From: Aquimonas sp044377145
GTDB lineage: Bacteria; Pseudomonadota; Gammaproteobacteria; Xanthomonadales; Xanthomonadaceae
Length of the DNA stretch: 64,000 nucleotides
Direction of reading: 5' to 3'
Assembly: GCF_044377145.1 (NCBI RefSeq)
Contig: NZ_JBILJQ010000002.1
Location: 62,001 to 126,000, forward strand
Made by a program: the position numbers and the translations under genes. Of the stretch, positions 42,818-52,527 are shown in pieces (the first letter of the stretch is position 1; each line of letters begins with the position of its first letter). The notes beneath the pieces are model-generated. The model was not told the origin of the DNA, searched no databases, and saw nothing but the letters and a program-made list of their open reading frames with translations.

Positions 42818-44965
42818 ATGCAGGCTCGAATGACCCTTGCATTGGCGCTGTCGGTTTCGCTGCTCGCAGGCTGCGGCGGATCCTCCAACAGCCCACGCGC
42901 AGTGCCGGTAACGCCCGCTGAGAACAATAGCGGTACGCCGGTGTCCGGCATCATCACCGCGCGCTTTGACCCTTCAACCGGCGTGATTCCGACCCCGAAC
43001 AACCTGCTGCTGTCAGGCACCAACGACCTGACCCTCAACATTCCCCTGCCTGCGACCGCGAACCCGAACAACTTCGGCGATCCGCAGGTGGCGATCAACA
43101 CTCTGGATGGTTGGAGCACCACCTCGCCGTGGTCGTTCTCGTTCAGTGATGCGCCGAATCCGACCAGCGTCGTCCCCGGCCAGAGCGTGCGCGTGTTTGA
43201 AGTCACCCTGACTGGCCCCGGCGGCGGCGTTACCGGCATCGTCCGCGAGCTGCAGCCAGGCGTCGATTTCGTCACCGCTGCGGTGAGCAGCGACAGCGCC
43301 GGCCGCACCTACGCGATGGTGCCGCTGAAGCCGCTGAAGCAGTTGACCTCGTACATGACGGTGCTGACCACCGGCGTCCGCGACAGCCGCGGCAACGACG
43401 CCACGCCCTCGCAGGCCTACTTCCTGAGCAAGCGCACGACCCCGCTGTGTGTGGGCGGCGTCAGCCAGGACCCCCTGCTGCCGAACGCAACGGCCTGCGG
43501 GTTGGAGCCGCTGCGTCAGCTGCACGGTTCGCATCTCGCCGCAGCCGCCGGCGCCGGCATCAATCGCGACAGAGTGGTGCTCAGCTGGGTCGCTACCACC
43601 CAGAGCATCACCCCGGTGCTGCAGGCGGTGCGTTCGATCGCACAGCCCGGTGCGGCCCGACTCGCGCCCTCCGGGCTGACCACGGCAGTCGCCGGTCTGG
43701 CGCCGATCGCGGATATTTACATCGGTACGCTGGCCCTGCCCTACTACCTCACTGCACCCAGCACTGACGCCCCGCTCGGGCCGCTGCAGGGCTTCTGGAG
43801 GGCGGCACCGGGTGCCTACGTGCCGCCGTTCAACCAGGCGGGCCTGAGCCCGGCCTCGACCAACATCACTTTCGCCAACCCGATCCCGGTCGCCACCCGC
43901 ACTGAAACCGTGCCGGTACTGATGACCGTGCCCAACGCGGCCTCGGGACGCACCAAGCCGGCGGCCGGCTGGCCGGTGGTGATCTATCAGCACGGCATTA
44001 CCCGCAATCGCAGCGATGCCCTGGCCGTTTCGGCGACGCTTGCCCAGCAGGGTTTCGTGGTGGTGGCCATCGACCTGCCGCTGCACGGATTGCCGGCGAG
44101 CAATCCGCTGGCGATCGGCAACACGCCGTTCGGCCCCCTTGCCCGCGAGCGGACCTTCGGCGTCGACTACCTCAACAACACGACTGGCGCGGCGACACCG
44201 GACGGAATCGCGGATGATTCCGGTGCGCACATGATCAATCTGAGTTCGCTGCTGACCTCGCGCGACAACCTGCGCCAGGGCATCGCGGACCTGTTCGTGC
44301 TGACCAAGACGCTGCCGCGATTCGACCTGAATGGCGACGGCGCCGGTGACCTCGACGCCTCCCGCGTGGCCTTTGTCGGCCAGTCGCTGGGTGCCATCGT
44401 CGGCACCGCCTTCCTCGCCCTGGAGCCAACCGTGAATACCGGTCTGCTGTCGGTGCCGGGCGGCGGTATCGCCCGCATGCTGGAAGCCTCACCGACCTTC
44501 GGCCCGCGCATCCGCGCCGGTCTGGCGGCCGGTGCCGGCCTGCAGCCGGGCACGCCGAACTACGACACCTTCTTCGGTGCCACCCAGCAGATCATCGACC
44601 CGGCGGATCCGATCAACTACGGCTTTGCTTCGGCCACCGATGCGATCCTGCTGCATGAGGTGGTGGGCAACGGTTCCAATGTGCTGCCGGATCAAGTGAT
44701 TCCGAACCGCGTCGCCGGTGCGCCGCTGTCGGGCACCGAGCCGATGATCACCGCGCTGGGCCTGCCCGCCCTGACTGCCTCGGCCCAGGCCGCCAATGGT
44801 GTCCGCGGCGCTGTGCGCTTCACCGCCGGCGACCACGGTTCCTTGCTGTCGCCCACCGCGTCGCTGCCGGCGACGGTCGAAATGCAGACCCAGATGGCCA
44901 GCCTGATCGCCTCAGGTGGCTTGCAGGTGCAGATCACCAACACCTCCGTCATCCGCACGCAGTAA
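42818..44965 (+). CDS. VolA/Pla-1-type surface lipase lipoprotein
   Basis: 715 residues from the ATG at 42818, with AAGGA upstream. The signal peptide ends in a lipobox, LLAGC, with Cys19 as the lipidation site. The N-terminal part (ARFDPSTGVIPTPNNLLLSG) matches the VolA/Pla-1 N-terminal domain. The hydrolase part has WPVVIYQHGITRNRSDA as the oxyanion region, Ser523 in GQSLG and His673 in AGDHGSLL. VolA of Vibrio cholerae is a surface-exposed lysophospholipase that releases fatty acids. This protein is likely to hydrolyse exogenous lipids at the outer membrane. It is followed 21 nt later by the DUF1302 gene. Confidence 0.85.
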   Translation: MQARMTLALALSVSLLAGCGGSSNSPRAVPVTPAENNSGTPVSGIITARFDPSTGVIPTPNNLLLSGTNDLTLNIPLPATANPNNFGDPQVAINTLDGWSTTSPWSFSFSDAPNPTSVVPGQSVRVFEVTLTGPGGGVTGIVRELQPGVDFVTAAVSSDSAGRTYAMVPLKPLKQLTSYMTVLTTGVRDSRGNDATPSQAYFLSKRTTPLCVGGVSQDPLLPNATACGLEPLRQLHGSHLAAAAGAGINRDRVVLSWVATTQSITPVLQAVRSIAQPGAARLAPSGLTTAVAGLAPIADIYIGTLALPYYLTAPSTDAPLGPLQGFWRAAPGAYVPPFNQAGLSPASTNITFANPIPVATRTETVPVLMTVPNAASGRTKPAAGWPVVIYQHGITRNRSDALAVSATLAQQGFVVVAIDLPLHGLPASNPLAIGNTPFGPLARERTFGVDYLNNTTGAATPDGIADDSGAHMINLSSLLTSRDNLRQGIADLFVLTKTLPRFDLNGDGAGDLDASRVAFVGQSLGAIVGTAFLALEPTVNTGLLSVPGGGIARMLEASPTFGPRIRAGLAAGAGLQPGTPNYDTFFGATQQIIDPADPINYGFASATDAILLHEVVGNGSNVLPDQVIPNRVAGAPLSGTEPMITALGLPALTASAQAANGVRGAVRFTAGDHGSLLSPTASLPATVEMQTQMASLIASGGLQVQITNTSVIRTQ

Positions 44966-44986
44966 GCCCGAATCGAGGACATCAAA

Positions 44987-46861
44987 ATGACTCAGACTTC
45001 CAAGCCTGTCCGCCCGGGCCGCCTGCTTCAGCTGCGCGCGCCGCTGGCGCTCGCAGTCGGCGCGGCACTGATCGCCGGCAGCGCCTCTGCCGCCGAGTTC
45101 AGCCGCGGCGACTTCTCGATGACGATCGACACCACCCTGACCTACGGCGCCTCGCAGCGCGTTGAGGGCCGCGACAACCGGCTGGTCGGCAAGGCCAACC
45201 TCGACCCCACCCTGGGCACCCGGGTCACCGCACTGCAAGCGCAGAACCGCTGGGCCGAGGCGCAGGCGCTGGCAATCGCCGCGCCGGGGCGTTTTTCGGT
45301 CAACTCCGACGACGGCAACCTCAAGTACGACAGCGGCGATCTGATTTCCAACGCGCTGGGCATCACCAGCGAAGTCGGGATGAAATGGCGCAACTGGGGT
45401 GCGTTCTTCCGCGGCACCGGTTTCCGCGATTTCGAAACCATGAGCCGTGACGACATCAGCGATGTCGCCAAAGACCGCATCGGCCAGCGCGTGCGCCTGC
45501 TGGACGCGTTCGTCTACACCGACTTCAACTTCGGCGAGTCGGTCAACGGCAGCTTCCGCCTGGGTCGCCAAGTGGTCAGCTGGGGTGAGAGCACCTTCAT
45601 CCAGAACGGCATCAACGTGGTCAACCCGGTCGATGTGTCGCGCCTGCGCGTGGCCGGCGCCGAGCTGAAAGAAGCGTTCCTGCCGCAGAACTCGATCTGG
45701 GCCTCGTTCAACCTGACCGAGAACCTGTCGCTGGAAGCGCTGTACATGCTGGAGTGGTCCGAGACCGAAGTGGAACCCTCGGGCACCTACTTCAGCAACA
45801 ACGACTTCGGCCTGACCGGCGGCGAGTTCGTGATGCTCAACTTCGGCTTGGTGGATGAGCCCGCCAACTTCGGGGTCTGCCGCACCACGCCAGCTTTGGA
45901 CCCACGCTGCGGTGCTGCTTTCCCGCGTTCGGCGGATCGCGAGGCCAAGGACAGCGGCCAGTTCGGCCTGGCCCTGCGCTATTACGCCTCCGAGCTGGGT
46001 GACACCGAATTCGGCTTCTACTACCTGCGCTACCACAGCCGCCTGCCGTTCATTTCGGGCACCTCGATCACCAACGCCAGCCCGACCTCGGGCCGCTACT
46101 TCATCGAGTATCCGGAAGACATCAACCTGTACGGCCTGAGCTGGAACACCAATATCGGCACGGTCGCCTTCCAGGGTGAAATCAGCTACCGCGACAACGC
46201 CCCGCTGCAGATCGACGATGTCGAGGTGCTGTTTGCCGGTCTGTCACCGTTGAATCCGCTGATCCAGGAACCCTTCACGCGCTTCCGCAGCCGCTTGGGC
46301 CAGTTCGGTCTCGGCCAGTACCTGCAGGGCTGGGAGCGTCACGAGGTCAGCCAGCTGCAGTTCACCCTGACCAAGGCGTTCGGGCCGGGCAATTTCCTGG
46401 GCGCTGACCAGATCGCCACGGTCGGCGAGTTCGGTGGCACCAAGGTATGGGACCTGCCCTCGGTCGAGGTAATGCCCTACCAGGGCGATGGCACCGATAC
46501 CGGCTGTGGCCCCGATTGGGTCAGTGGCGGCGCTCGCAATCCGCTTGACTCCTGCGCAGGCATGGCCACCTCGTTCTCCTGGGGCTATCGCCTGGCCGTC
46601 CGCGCCGACTACAACAGCGTCGGCGGCAGCACCTGGAACCTGTCGCCGCGCATCGCGTTCAACCACGACGTGAACGGCACCACGCCGGGCGCCGGCGGCA
46701 ACTTCGTCGATGGCCGCAAGTCGTCCACCCTGGGCCTTGAGGGCAACTACCTCAACAAGTGGGTGCTCGACCTGTCCTACACCTCGTTCTGGGGTGGCGG
46801 CGTGTTCAACCTCACCAGCGATCGCGACTTTGTCGCGGTTTCCGCCAAGTACCTGTTCTAA
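44987..46861 (+). CDS. DUF1302 outer-membrane protein
   Basis: 624 residues. A signal peptide (about 1-36, ending ASAAEF) precedes a long beta-rich sequence. The family signature is GSFRLGRQVVSWGESTFIQN and GINVVNPVDVSRLRVAGAEL. The C-terminus, RDFVAVSAKYLF, ends in Phe as outer-membrane barrels do. DUF1302 and DUF1329 are usually encoded side by side, as here (22 nt apart), and travel with an RND transporter and a YCF48 protein. They are thought to handle hydrophobic compounds across the envelope; the specific cargo is unknown. It is a distant relative of the barrel in the PKS operon. Confidence 0.88.
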   Translation: MTQTSKPVRPGRLLQLRAPLALAVGAALIAGSASAAEFSRGDFSMTIDTTLTYGASQRVEGRDNRLVGKANLDPTLGTRVTALQAQNRWAEAQALAIAAPGRFSVNSDDGNLKYDSGDLISNALGITSEVGMKWRNWGAFFRGTGFRDFETMSRDDISDVAKDRIGQRVRLLDAFVYTDFNFGESVNGSFRLGRQVVSWGESTFIQNGINVVNPVDVSRLRVAGAELKEAFLPQNSIWASFNLTENLSLEALYMLEWSETEVEPSGTYFSNNDFGLTGGEFVMLNFGLVDEPANFGVCRTTPALDPRCGAAFPRSADREAKDSGQFGLALRYYASELGDTEFGFYYLRYHSRLPFISGTSITNASPTSGRYFIEYPEDINLYGLSWNTNIGTVAFQGEISYRDNAPLQIDDVEVLFAGLSPLNPLIQEPFTRFRSRLGQFGLGQYLQGWERHEVSQLQFTLTKAFGPGNFLGADQIATVGEFGGTKVWDLPSVEVMPYQGDGTDTGCGPDWVSGGARNPLDSCAGMATSFSWGYRLAVRADYNSVGGSTWNLSPRIAFNHDVNGTTPGAGGNFVDGRKSSTLGLEGNYLNKWVLDLSYTSFWGGGVFNLTSDRDFVAVSAKYLF

Positions 46862-46883
46862 GTACGCCAGGAGGAACTCCCAG

Positions 46884-48239
46884 ATGCGCAAGTTCACCAC
46901 CACCGCCCTGGCCGTCGCCGCACTCACCTTCGGAGCCAGCACGCTGGCCGCCGTGAGTGCCGACCAGGCAGCCCGTCTCGGCCGCGATCTGACCCCGGTC
47001 GGCGCCGAGAAAGCCGGCAATGCCGCCGGCACCATCCCGGCTTGGGATGGCGGCATCACCAGCCCGCCCGCCGGTTACAAGGTCGGCGACCACCACCCGG
47101 ATCCGTTCGCCGGTGAGGCCGCGCTGTTCAGCATCACGCCCGCCAACTATCGCGAGCATGCCGACAAGCTGACGGCGGGCCAGCAGGCGATGTTCGCCCG
47201 CTATCCGACCTTCCGCATGGACATCTACCCGACCCACCGTTCGGCCTCGTTCCCGCAGCGCACCTACGACTTCAGCATCACCAATGCGACCACCGCCAAG
47301 ATCGTCGCCGATGGCGATGGCGTCGAGAATGCGGCCGAGGGGATTCCGTTCCCGATCCCGCAGAGTGGCCAGGAAGTCATCTGGAACCACAAGATGAAGT
47401 ACAAGGGCGTGTCCAGCGCCCGCTGGGCCAACCAGGCTGCCGTCACCACCGGTGGCCAGTACAACCTGGTGCGGATCCGCGAGGAGTTCCTTGGCCTGTA
47501 CTACAAGCCGGGCAACACCATCGCTGACATCAACAACATCCTGCTGTACTTCTACCAGGTGGTCGAAAGCCCGGCGCGTCTGGCCGGCCAGGTGCTGCTG
47601 GTCCACGAGACCCTCAACCAGCAGGCACAGGTGCGTCAGGCCTGGGTCTACAACCCCGGCCAGCGTCGTGTCCGCCGCGCGCCCAATGTCGCCTACGACA
47701 ACCCCGGCACCGCCTCCGACGGCCTGCGCACCAACGACATGACCGACATGTTCAACGGTGCGCTCGACCGCTATGACTGGAAGCTGGTCGGCAAGCAGGA
47801 AATGTACGTGCCGTACAACTCCTACAAGGCGCACAGCGACAAGGTCACCCTCGAGGATCTGATCCAGCCGAACCATATCAACCCCGACCACCTGCGCTAT
47901 GAACTGCACCGGGTGTGGGTGGTGGACGCCACGCTGAAAGAGGGCAAGCGCCACATCAATCCGCGCCGCACCTTCTATGTGGACGAGGACAGCTGGCAGA
48001 TCCTGGTGCTCGACCACTACGACAGCCAGGGCGAGCTGTGGCGCTATTCCGAGGCGCCGTCGGTGAACTACTACGAGGTGCCGGTGTTCTGGACCACGCT
48101 TGAAACCCATCACGACCTGAAGTCCGGCCGCTATATCGTCAGCGGGCTCGATAACCAGGACGAGATGGTCAACTTCTCGCACCAGAGCACGCCGGATTCG
48201 TACTCGCCGCAGAACCTCCGCGCGCGCGGCGTGCGCTGA
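46884..48239 (+). CDS. DUF1329 periplasmic/outer-membrane protein
   Basis: 451 residues; AGGAGG lies 8 nt before the ATG, an ideal ribosome site. A signal peptide (KFTTTALAVAALTFGASTLA) is followed by the DUF1329 pattern: LGRDLTPVGAEKAGNAAGTI, PAWDGGI, and later RQAWVYNPGQRRVRRAPNVA, DRYDWKLVGKQEMYVPYNSY and RRTFYVDEDSWQILVLDHYD. The family is described as outer membrane lipoprotein-sorting-like, with a LolA-type fold. It therefore corresponds in role to the LolA-like protein of the PKS operon. A strong terminator follows 33 nt after the stop. Confidence 0.9.
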   Translation: MRKFTTTALAVAALTFGASTLAAVSADQAARLGRDLTPVGAEKAGNAAGTIPAWDGGITSPPAGYKVGDHHPDPFAGEAALFSITPANYREHADKLTAGQQAMFARYPTFRMDIYPTHRSASFPQRTYDFSITNATTAKIVADGDGVENAAEGIPFPIPQSGQEVIWNHKMKYKGVSSARWANQAAVTTGGQYNLVRIREEFLGLYYKPGNTIADINNILLYFYQVVESPARLAGQVLLVHETLNQQAQVRQAWVYNPGQRRVRRAPNVAYDNPGTASDGLRTNDMTDMFNGALDRYDWKLVGKQEMYVPYNSYKAHSDKVTLEDLIQPNHINPDHLRYELHRVWVVDATLKEGKRHINPRRTFYVDEDSWQILVLDHYDSQGELWRYSEAPSVNYYEVPVFWTTLETHHDLKSGRYIVSGLDNQDEMVNFSHQSTPDSYSPQNLRARGVR

Positions 48240-48271
48240 CCCGGCGCACGTCCTAACGACGCGTTCAACTC

Positions 48272-48310
48272 AGCCAGCCGCGACCACAAGTCGCGGCTGG
48301 CTTTGTTTTG
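48272..48310 (+). terminator. Rho-independent terminator after DUF1329
   Basis: AGCCAGCCGCGAC (48272-48284) pairs perfectly over 13 bp with GTCGCGGCTGGCT (48290-48302) across the loop CACAA, followed by TTGTTTTG. This is the clearest intrinsic terminator in the window. It separates lipase-DUF1302-DUF1329 from YCF48-RND. Confidence 0.93.
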
Positions 48311-48430
48311 GGGTTCGGGATAGGTTGGCAATCACACCGGCGCTGCGCTCGCGCGCCGGTGTCAATTCGCTATCGGATTTGGATCGGGAATGCGGCGTTG
48401 ACCGCACCCGGCAACAGGGAGGCAGGAAGC

Positions 48431-49567
48431 ATGAACTGCAAGCTCGCGGCGCTGGCCTTGGCCACCGCTTTGGCCGTCAGCCCGCTGTATGCGCAGGCAC
48501 CGGAGTCGCTCAGCGCTGAAACACTGCCGCTGATGCTCAGCCAGTCGCTGATGCTGGATTTCGTCGACAGCGGCAACCGCGCCATTGCGGTCGGCGAGCG
48601 CGGCCACATCGCGGTATCGGAATCACGCGGTGACTGGCGACAGGTGGCCGATGTGCCGACCCGCTCCACGCTCACCGCGGTCGCCGCGGTCGGTGATCGC
48701 GCCTGGGCGGTGGGCCACGACGGCATCATCCTCGGCAGCGAAGACGGCGGCCTGACCTGGGCCGTGCAGCGCATCGACACCTGGAGCCCACCGGCGGCAG
48801 ACGACTTCGACGCCGAGTTCAACCCGACCCAGGGCGCCCCGCTGCTCGACGTGCTCGCGCTGGATCGGGATCGCGTGATCGCGATTGGTGCCTACAGCCT
48901 GATGCTGGTCAGCGCAGACGGCGGCAAGAGCTGGCAGCAGGTCGATCCGAATGCCAGCGCAGGTGCGGTGGACGCGGGGGATGAGTCAGCGGTCGACGGC
49001 GTCGACGCAGAAGCAGTCGATGGCGCCGAAGCCGAAGCCGAAGCCGATGACTGGACCATGTCGGATGAATCGCTGGTGCTGGAGGACGAAGAAGATCCGC
49101 ATCTGAACGGTATCGCCCGCACCCCCGAGGGTGGCCTGATGGTGGTTGGCGAGCGCGGCTCGGCCTATCGTTCGCTGGATGACGGCGCCAGCTGGCAGCG
49201 TCTGCGTCTGCCCTACGACGGCTCGATGTTCGGCGTGCTCGCCCTGGGCGAGCGCCATGTGCTCGCGTTCGGCCTGCGCGGCAATGTGCAGGAGAGCCGC
49301 GATCTGGGTGACAGCTGGGAAACCCCCGATTCGGGCACCGAACTGAGTCTGCAGGGCGGTGCGGTACTGCCGGGCGGCGCGGGCGTGCTGCTGGTCGGTT
49401 CGAACGGCGTGCTGCTCAAGCGCGCCCAGGGTGCCGCCGGGTTCACGCTTCAGACCTTCGCCAATGAGCGCCAGGAAACTCCGGTGCTTTCCGCAGCGTT
49501 GCCCCTGTCCGCCACCGACGTCATCGTCGCTGGCGAGAAGGGCATCGGCCGCACCAGCCTGAAGTGA
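48431..49567 (+). CDS. YCF48-like (photosystem II stability factor-like) beta-propeller protein
   Basis: 378 residues from the ATG at 48431, with AGGA 6 nt upstream. A signal peptide (LAALALATALAVSPLYAQA) precedes repeats of the BNR/YCF48 type: GNRAIAVGERGHIAVSES, AWAVGHDGIILGSEDGGLTW, IGAYSLMLVSADGGKSWQQV, MVVGERGSAYRSLDDGASWQ and LLVGSNGVLLKRAQG. A very acidic insert at about 178-225 (many Asp/Glu, few basic) interrupts the propeller. These proteins accompany RND/DUF1302/DUF1329 genes and may act as an assembly factor. The stop overlaps a possible GTG start of the RND gene. Confidence 0.82.
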   Translation: MNCKLAALALATALAVSPLYAQAPESLSAETLPLMLSQSLMLDFVDSGNRAIAVGERGHIAVSESRGDWRQVADVPTRSTLTAVAAVGDRAWAVGHDGIILGSEDGGLTWAVQRIDTWSPPAADDFDAEFNPTQGAPLLDVLALDRDRVIAIGAYSLMLVSADGGKSWQQVDPNASAGAVDAGDESAVDGVDAEAVDGAEAEAEADDWTMSDESLVLEDEEDPHLNGIARTPEGGLMVVGERGSAYRSLDDGASWQRLRLPYDGSMFGVLALGERHVLAFGLRGNVQESRDLGDSWETPDSGTELSLQGGAVLPGGAGVLLVGSNGVLLKRAQGAAGFTLQTFANERQETPVLSAALPLSATDVIVAGEKGIGRTSLK

Positions 49568-49572
49568 CCGCC

Positions 49573-52077
49573 ATGACCCCTGGATCTTCCTCGATGAGTT
49601 CACCCTCCCTGTTCCACCGCAGCGCGGAGGCACTGGTGTTCGGATCGCGCCCGCTCGTGCTGGTGCTGTTCGCGATCATCACCGCCGTGATGTTGTTCTT
49701 CGCGACCCAGCTGCGGGTCGACGCCGGCTTCAAGAAACAGATTCCGCTCGACCACGAGTACATGCAGACCTTCCAGGAGTACGAACAGAACTTCGGCGGG
49801 GCCAACCGTGTGCTGGTCGCCGTGATGGCCGAAGACGGCGACATGTTCGACCAGGAGTTTTTCCGTCTGATGGAGAAGGTGACCGCCGACGTCATCGCCA
49901 TCGACGAGACCGATGACGCGCGGGTACGTTCGATCTTCACCCCGAACGTGCGCTTCGTTGAGGTAGTAGAGGATGGCTTCGCCGGCGGCAATGTGATCCC
50001 GCCGGACTTCACTCCCGGTCTGCAGGGCTGGACGGCGAGCCCGGACGACTTCAAGACCATTCGCAGCAACATCGTCAAAGCGAACATCGTCGGGCAGCTG
50101 GTATCGCGCGATTTCTCGGGCGCCATGGTCTGGGCTGACCTGATCCCCGAGGACTCCGGCAACCGCCTCGATTACCAGGCGGTGGCCGCCAAGTTCGAGG
50201 ACATCCGCACCGCTTACGAAGGCAAGGGCTACACCGTCCACATCATCGGCTTCGCCAAGATGGTGGGCGACATCACCGACGGCGCGCGCTCGGTGATCTA
50301 TTTCTTCTTCCTCACCATCGCGATGACCTGGCTGCTGCTGTTCGTCTACTCGAGCTCGATCAAGCTGGCGACGCTGACCGTGTTCGCGGCACTGGTGTCG
50401 GTGGTGTGGATGCTCGGAGCACTGCGCCTGCTCGGCTTCGGCATCGATCCGATGAACATGCTGACGCCGTTCCTGATCTTCGCGATCGCGGTCAGTCACG
50501 GCGAGCAGATGATCAACCGCTTCCGCGGCGAGATCTTCTTCGGTGGCCTGGAGGAAGGCACGGTCGACGAACTGCGCGCCCGTGCATCCCATGCGGTCGG
50601 ACCACTGGAGGCCGCCAGGATTTCGTTCCGCATGCTGCTGGTGCCCGGCACCGTCGCGCTGCTGGCCGGCTGCATCGGTTTCGGCGCGATCATGGTCATC
50701 CCGATCGACATGGTCCGCGAGCTGGCGGTCACGGCCACCATCGGCGTGGCACTGACCATCCTCACCGACCTGGTGCTGCTGCCGGTGCTGCTCAGCTACA
50801 CCCGCCTGCGCAACCTCGACAAAAAGCGCGAGTTCCGTCTGCGTCAGCTGACCCAGTTCGATCGGATCTGGGCGCTGCTGGCCAAGGGCAGCCGGCCCTT
50901 GCCGGCACTGGTGCTGGTGCTGATTGGCGCGGTGGGCTGGTTTGTCGCCGAGCGCCAGGGTGACAAGGTGATGACCGGCGATGCCCAGGCCGGCGTCGCC
51001 GAACTGTGGCCGGACGCGCGCTACAACCAGGATGCAGAGGTGATATCGACGCGCTTCTCGCTGGGCGTGGACATTCTCAACGTGATCGCCGAAGCCGGCC
51101 CGTCGGCGTGCACCACCAGCTACCCGGCGATGGAGCTGATCGACCGCTTCTCGTGGCATATGCGCAACGTCGAGGGCGTCGAACAGGTCATGAGCCTGCC
51201 GATGGCCGCGAAGATCGTGTACGCCGGCTACAACGAGGGCAACATCCGCTGGCGCACCCTGCCGCGCGATGGCGACTCGCTGCGCCTGTCGACGCAGAGC
51301 TTCGAGACCGACACCGGCCTGCTCAACTCCGACTGCAGCGCGATGTCGATCATGATGTTCCTGAGCGACCACAAGGCCACCACCATCGATCGCATTGTCG
51401 CGGCGGTGAAGCAGTTCCGCGACGACAATGGCGCCCACAACATCAACTTCCGGGTCGAGCAGAACCAGGCCATCGAGGCTGCGCAGGCCAAGGGCGAGGA
51501 CTACACGACCGACGCCGTCAACCTGCGTCTCGGCACAGGCAACATCGGTGTGATGGCGGCGATCAACGACACCGTCCGCGCCTCCGAGCACACCATCCTG
51601 TACCTGCTGTACGCGGCGGTGTTCGTGATGTGTCTGCTCAGTTTCCGCAGCATCATCGCGTCCCTGTGCATCCTGCTGCCGCTGGTGCTGGTGACCGAGC
51701 TGGGCCACAGCCTGATGGTCTATCTGGGGATCGGCATGAAGGTCAACACGCTGTGCGTGGTCGCGCTGGGCGTCGGCATCGGCGTGGACTACGGCATCTA
51801 TATCTACGCGCGTATGGCCGAGGCGCTGAAGCAGGGCCACGAACTGACTGCGGCCTACTTCATCGCGCTGAAGACCACCGGCATCGCGATCTTCTACACC
51901 GCCCTGACCCTGGCTGCCGGCGTGGGCACCTGGGTGTTCTCGGACCTGAAGTTCCAGGCCGACATGGGTCTGATGCTGACCTTCATGTTCGTCATGAACA
52001 TGCTCGGCGCGGTGATCCTGATCCCGGCCCTGCTGTGCTGGATGCAGCGGCTGACCCCGAAGGCCCTGCGCGGTTGA
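49573..52077 (+). CDS. RND/MMPL-family transporter of the lipase locus
   Basis: About 834 residues; starts at GTG 49564, ATG 49573 or ATG 49594 are in frame and none has a strong ribosome site. The layout is duplicated: TM1 (LVLVLFAIITAVMLFFATQL), a periplasmic loop, five helices from about 238 with DPMNMLTPFLIFAIAVSHGE, a second loop and a second helix block with VVALGVGIGVDYGIYIYARM. It belongs to the hydrophobe-type RND transporters, the same superfamily as the PKS-operon protein at 5427-8012, but the two are clearly diverged. With the YCF48, DUF1329 and DUF1302 proteins it probably forms an envelope-spanning lipid transfer system. The direction of transport is not known. Confidence 0.88.
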   Translation: MTPGSSSMSSPSLFHRSAEALVFGSRPLVLVLFAIITAVMLFFATQLRVDAGFKKQIPLDHEYMQTFQEYEQNFGGANRVLVAVMAEDGDMFDQEFFRLMEKVTADVIAIDETDDARVRSIFTPNVRFVEVVEDGFAGGNVIPPDFTPGLQGWTASPDDFKTIRSNIVKANIVGQLVSRDFSGAMVWADLIPEDSGNRLDYQAVAAKFEDIRTAYEGKGYTVHIIGFAKMVGDITDGARSVIYFFFLTIAMTWLLLFVYSSSIKLATLTVFAALVSVVWMLGALRLLGFGIDPMNMLTPFLIFAIAVSHGEQMINRFRGEIFFGGLEEGTVDELRARASHAVGPLEAARISFRMLLVPGTVALLAGCIGFGAIMVIPIDMVRELAVTATIGVALTILTDLVLLPVLLSYTRLRNLDKKREFRLRQLTQFDRIWALLAKGSRPLPALVLVLIGAVGWFVAERQGDKVMTGDAQAGVAELWPDARYNQDAEVISTRFSLGVDILNVIAEAGPSACTTSYPAMELIDRFSWHMRNVEGVEQVMSLPMAAKIVYAGYNEGNIRWRTLPRDGDSLRLSTQSFETDTGLLNSDCSAMSIMMFLSDHKATTIDRIVAAVKQFRDDNGAHNINFRVEQNQAIEAAQAKGEDYTTDAVNLRLGTGNIGVMAAINDTVRASEHTILYLLYAAVFVMCLLSFRSIIASLCILLPLVLVTELGHSLMVYLGIGMKVNTLCVVALGVGIGVDYGIYIYARMAEALKQGHELTAAYFIALKTTGIAIFYTALTLAAGVGTWVFSDLKFQADMGLMLTFMFVMNMLGAVILIPALLCWMQRLTPKALRG

Positions 52078-52137
52078 ACGCTCCGCAGGCTCAAGGGGCC
52101 GCGGACTGTCATCCGCGCCCCCGTCGATAGTGGAATC

Positions 52138-52167
52138 AAGCGCCCGCCCATCATCCGGCGGGCGCTT
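52138..52167 (+). terminator. GC-rich hairpin after the RND gene
   Basis: AAGCGCCCGCC (52138-52148) pairs perfectly with GGCGGGCGCTT (52157-52167) across CATCATCC. No T-run follows on the plus strand, so it may act with Rho or as an mRNA 3' stabiliser. It begins 60 nt after the stop of the RND gene. Confidence 0.6.
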
Positions 52168-52189
52168 GCCGCCAGCTGGCAATCGCTGA

Positions 52190-52489
52190 ACGCCTCGCCC
52201 TTGCGAACCCGAGGCCGACCTCAGCCTGGAACTCGCACTTCGCGTCAGCGTGTTGCGCGATCAGCCGGGCCGCCGTCGCTGGCTACATTCCGGAACCGGG
52301 CGTACAGGTTTCGGATTTCATCTGCAGCCCATCGAACTGCGCCGCAGACTGCTCGCAGACGGATTCGGGCTGCGCCGGGTCACCCTCCAATTTGCCGGAA
52401 TCCTGGCCGCCATCGGCGAAGGCTTCTGGCGGTTGCATACCAGGGCGCTCGCTGATGCCGAGCTGCTGATGCGCGATGGGTTCGAGTGA
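52190..52489 (+). other. Open frame without start, possible gene remnant
   Basis: From 52190 the plus strand encodes about 99 residues containing ELALRVSVLRDQPGRRRWLH, PIELRRRLLADGFGLRRVTL and a final LLMRDGFE before TGA. There is no ATG; GTG 52250 is the first alternative start and has no clear ribosome site. No family was recognised. It could be a short real protein, a decayed gene or chance. Confidence 0.25.
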
Positions 52490-52527
52490 GTGCGGGGCGT
52501 GCTCCGAAGCCGGCTCCCCAGCCCTCG

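Noticed and set aside
49600..52182. 860-codon minus-strand open frame opposite the RND gene
   Set aside because: It is the complement of a well-supported RND transporter and is full of His, Gln and Asp with no recognisable domain.
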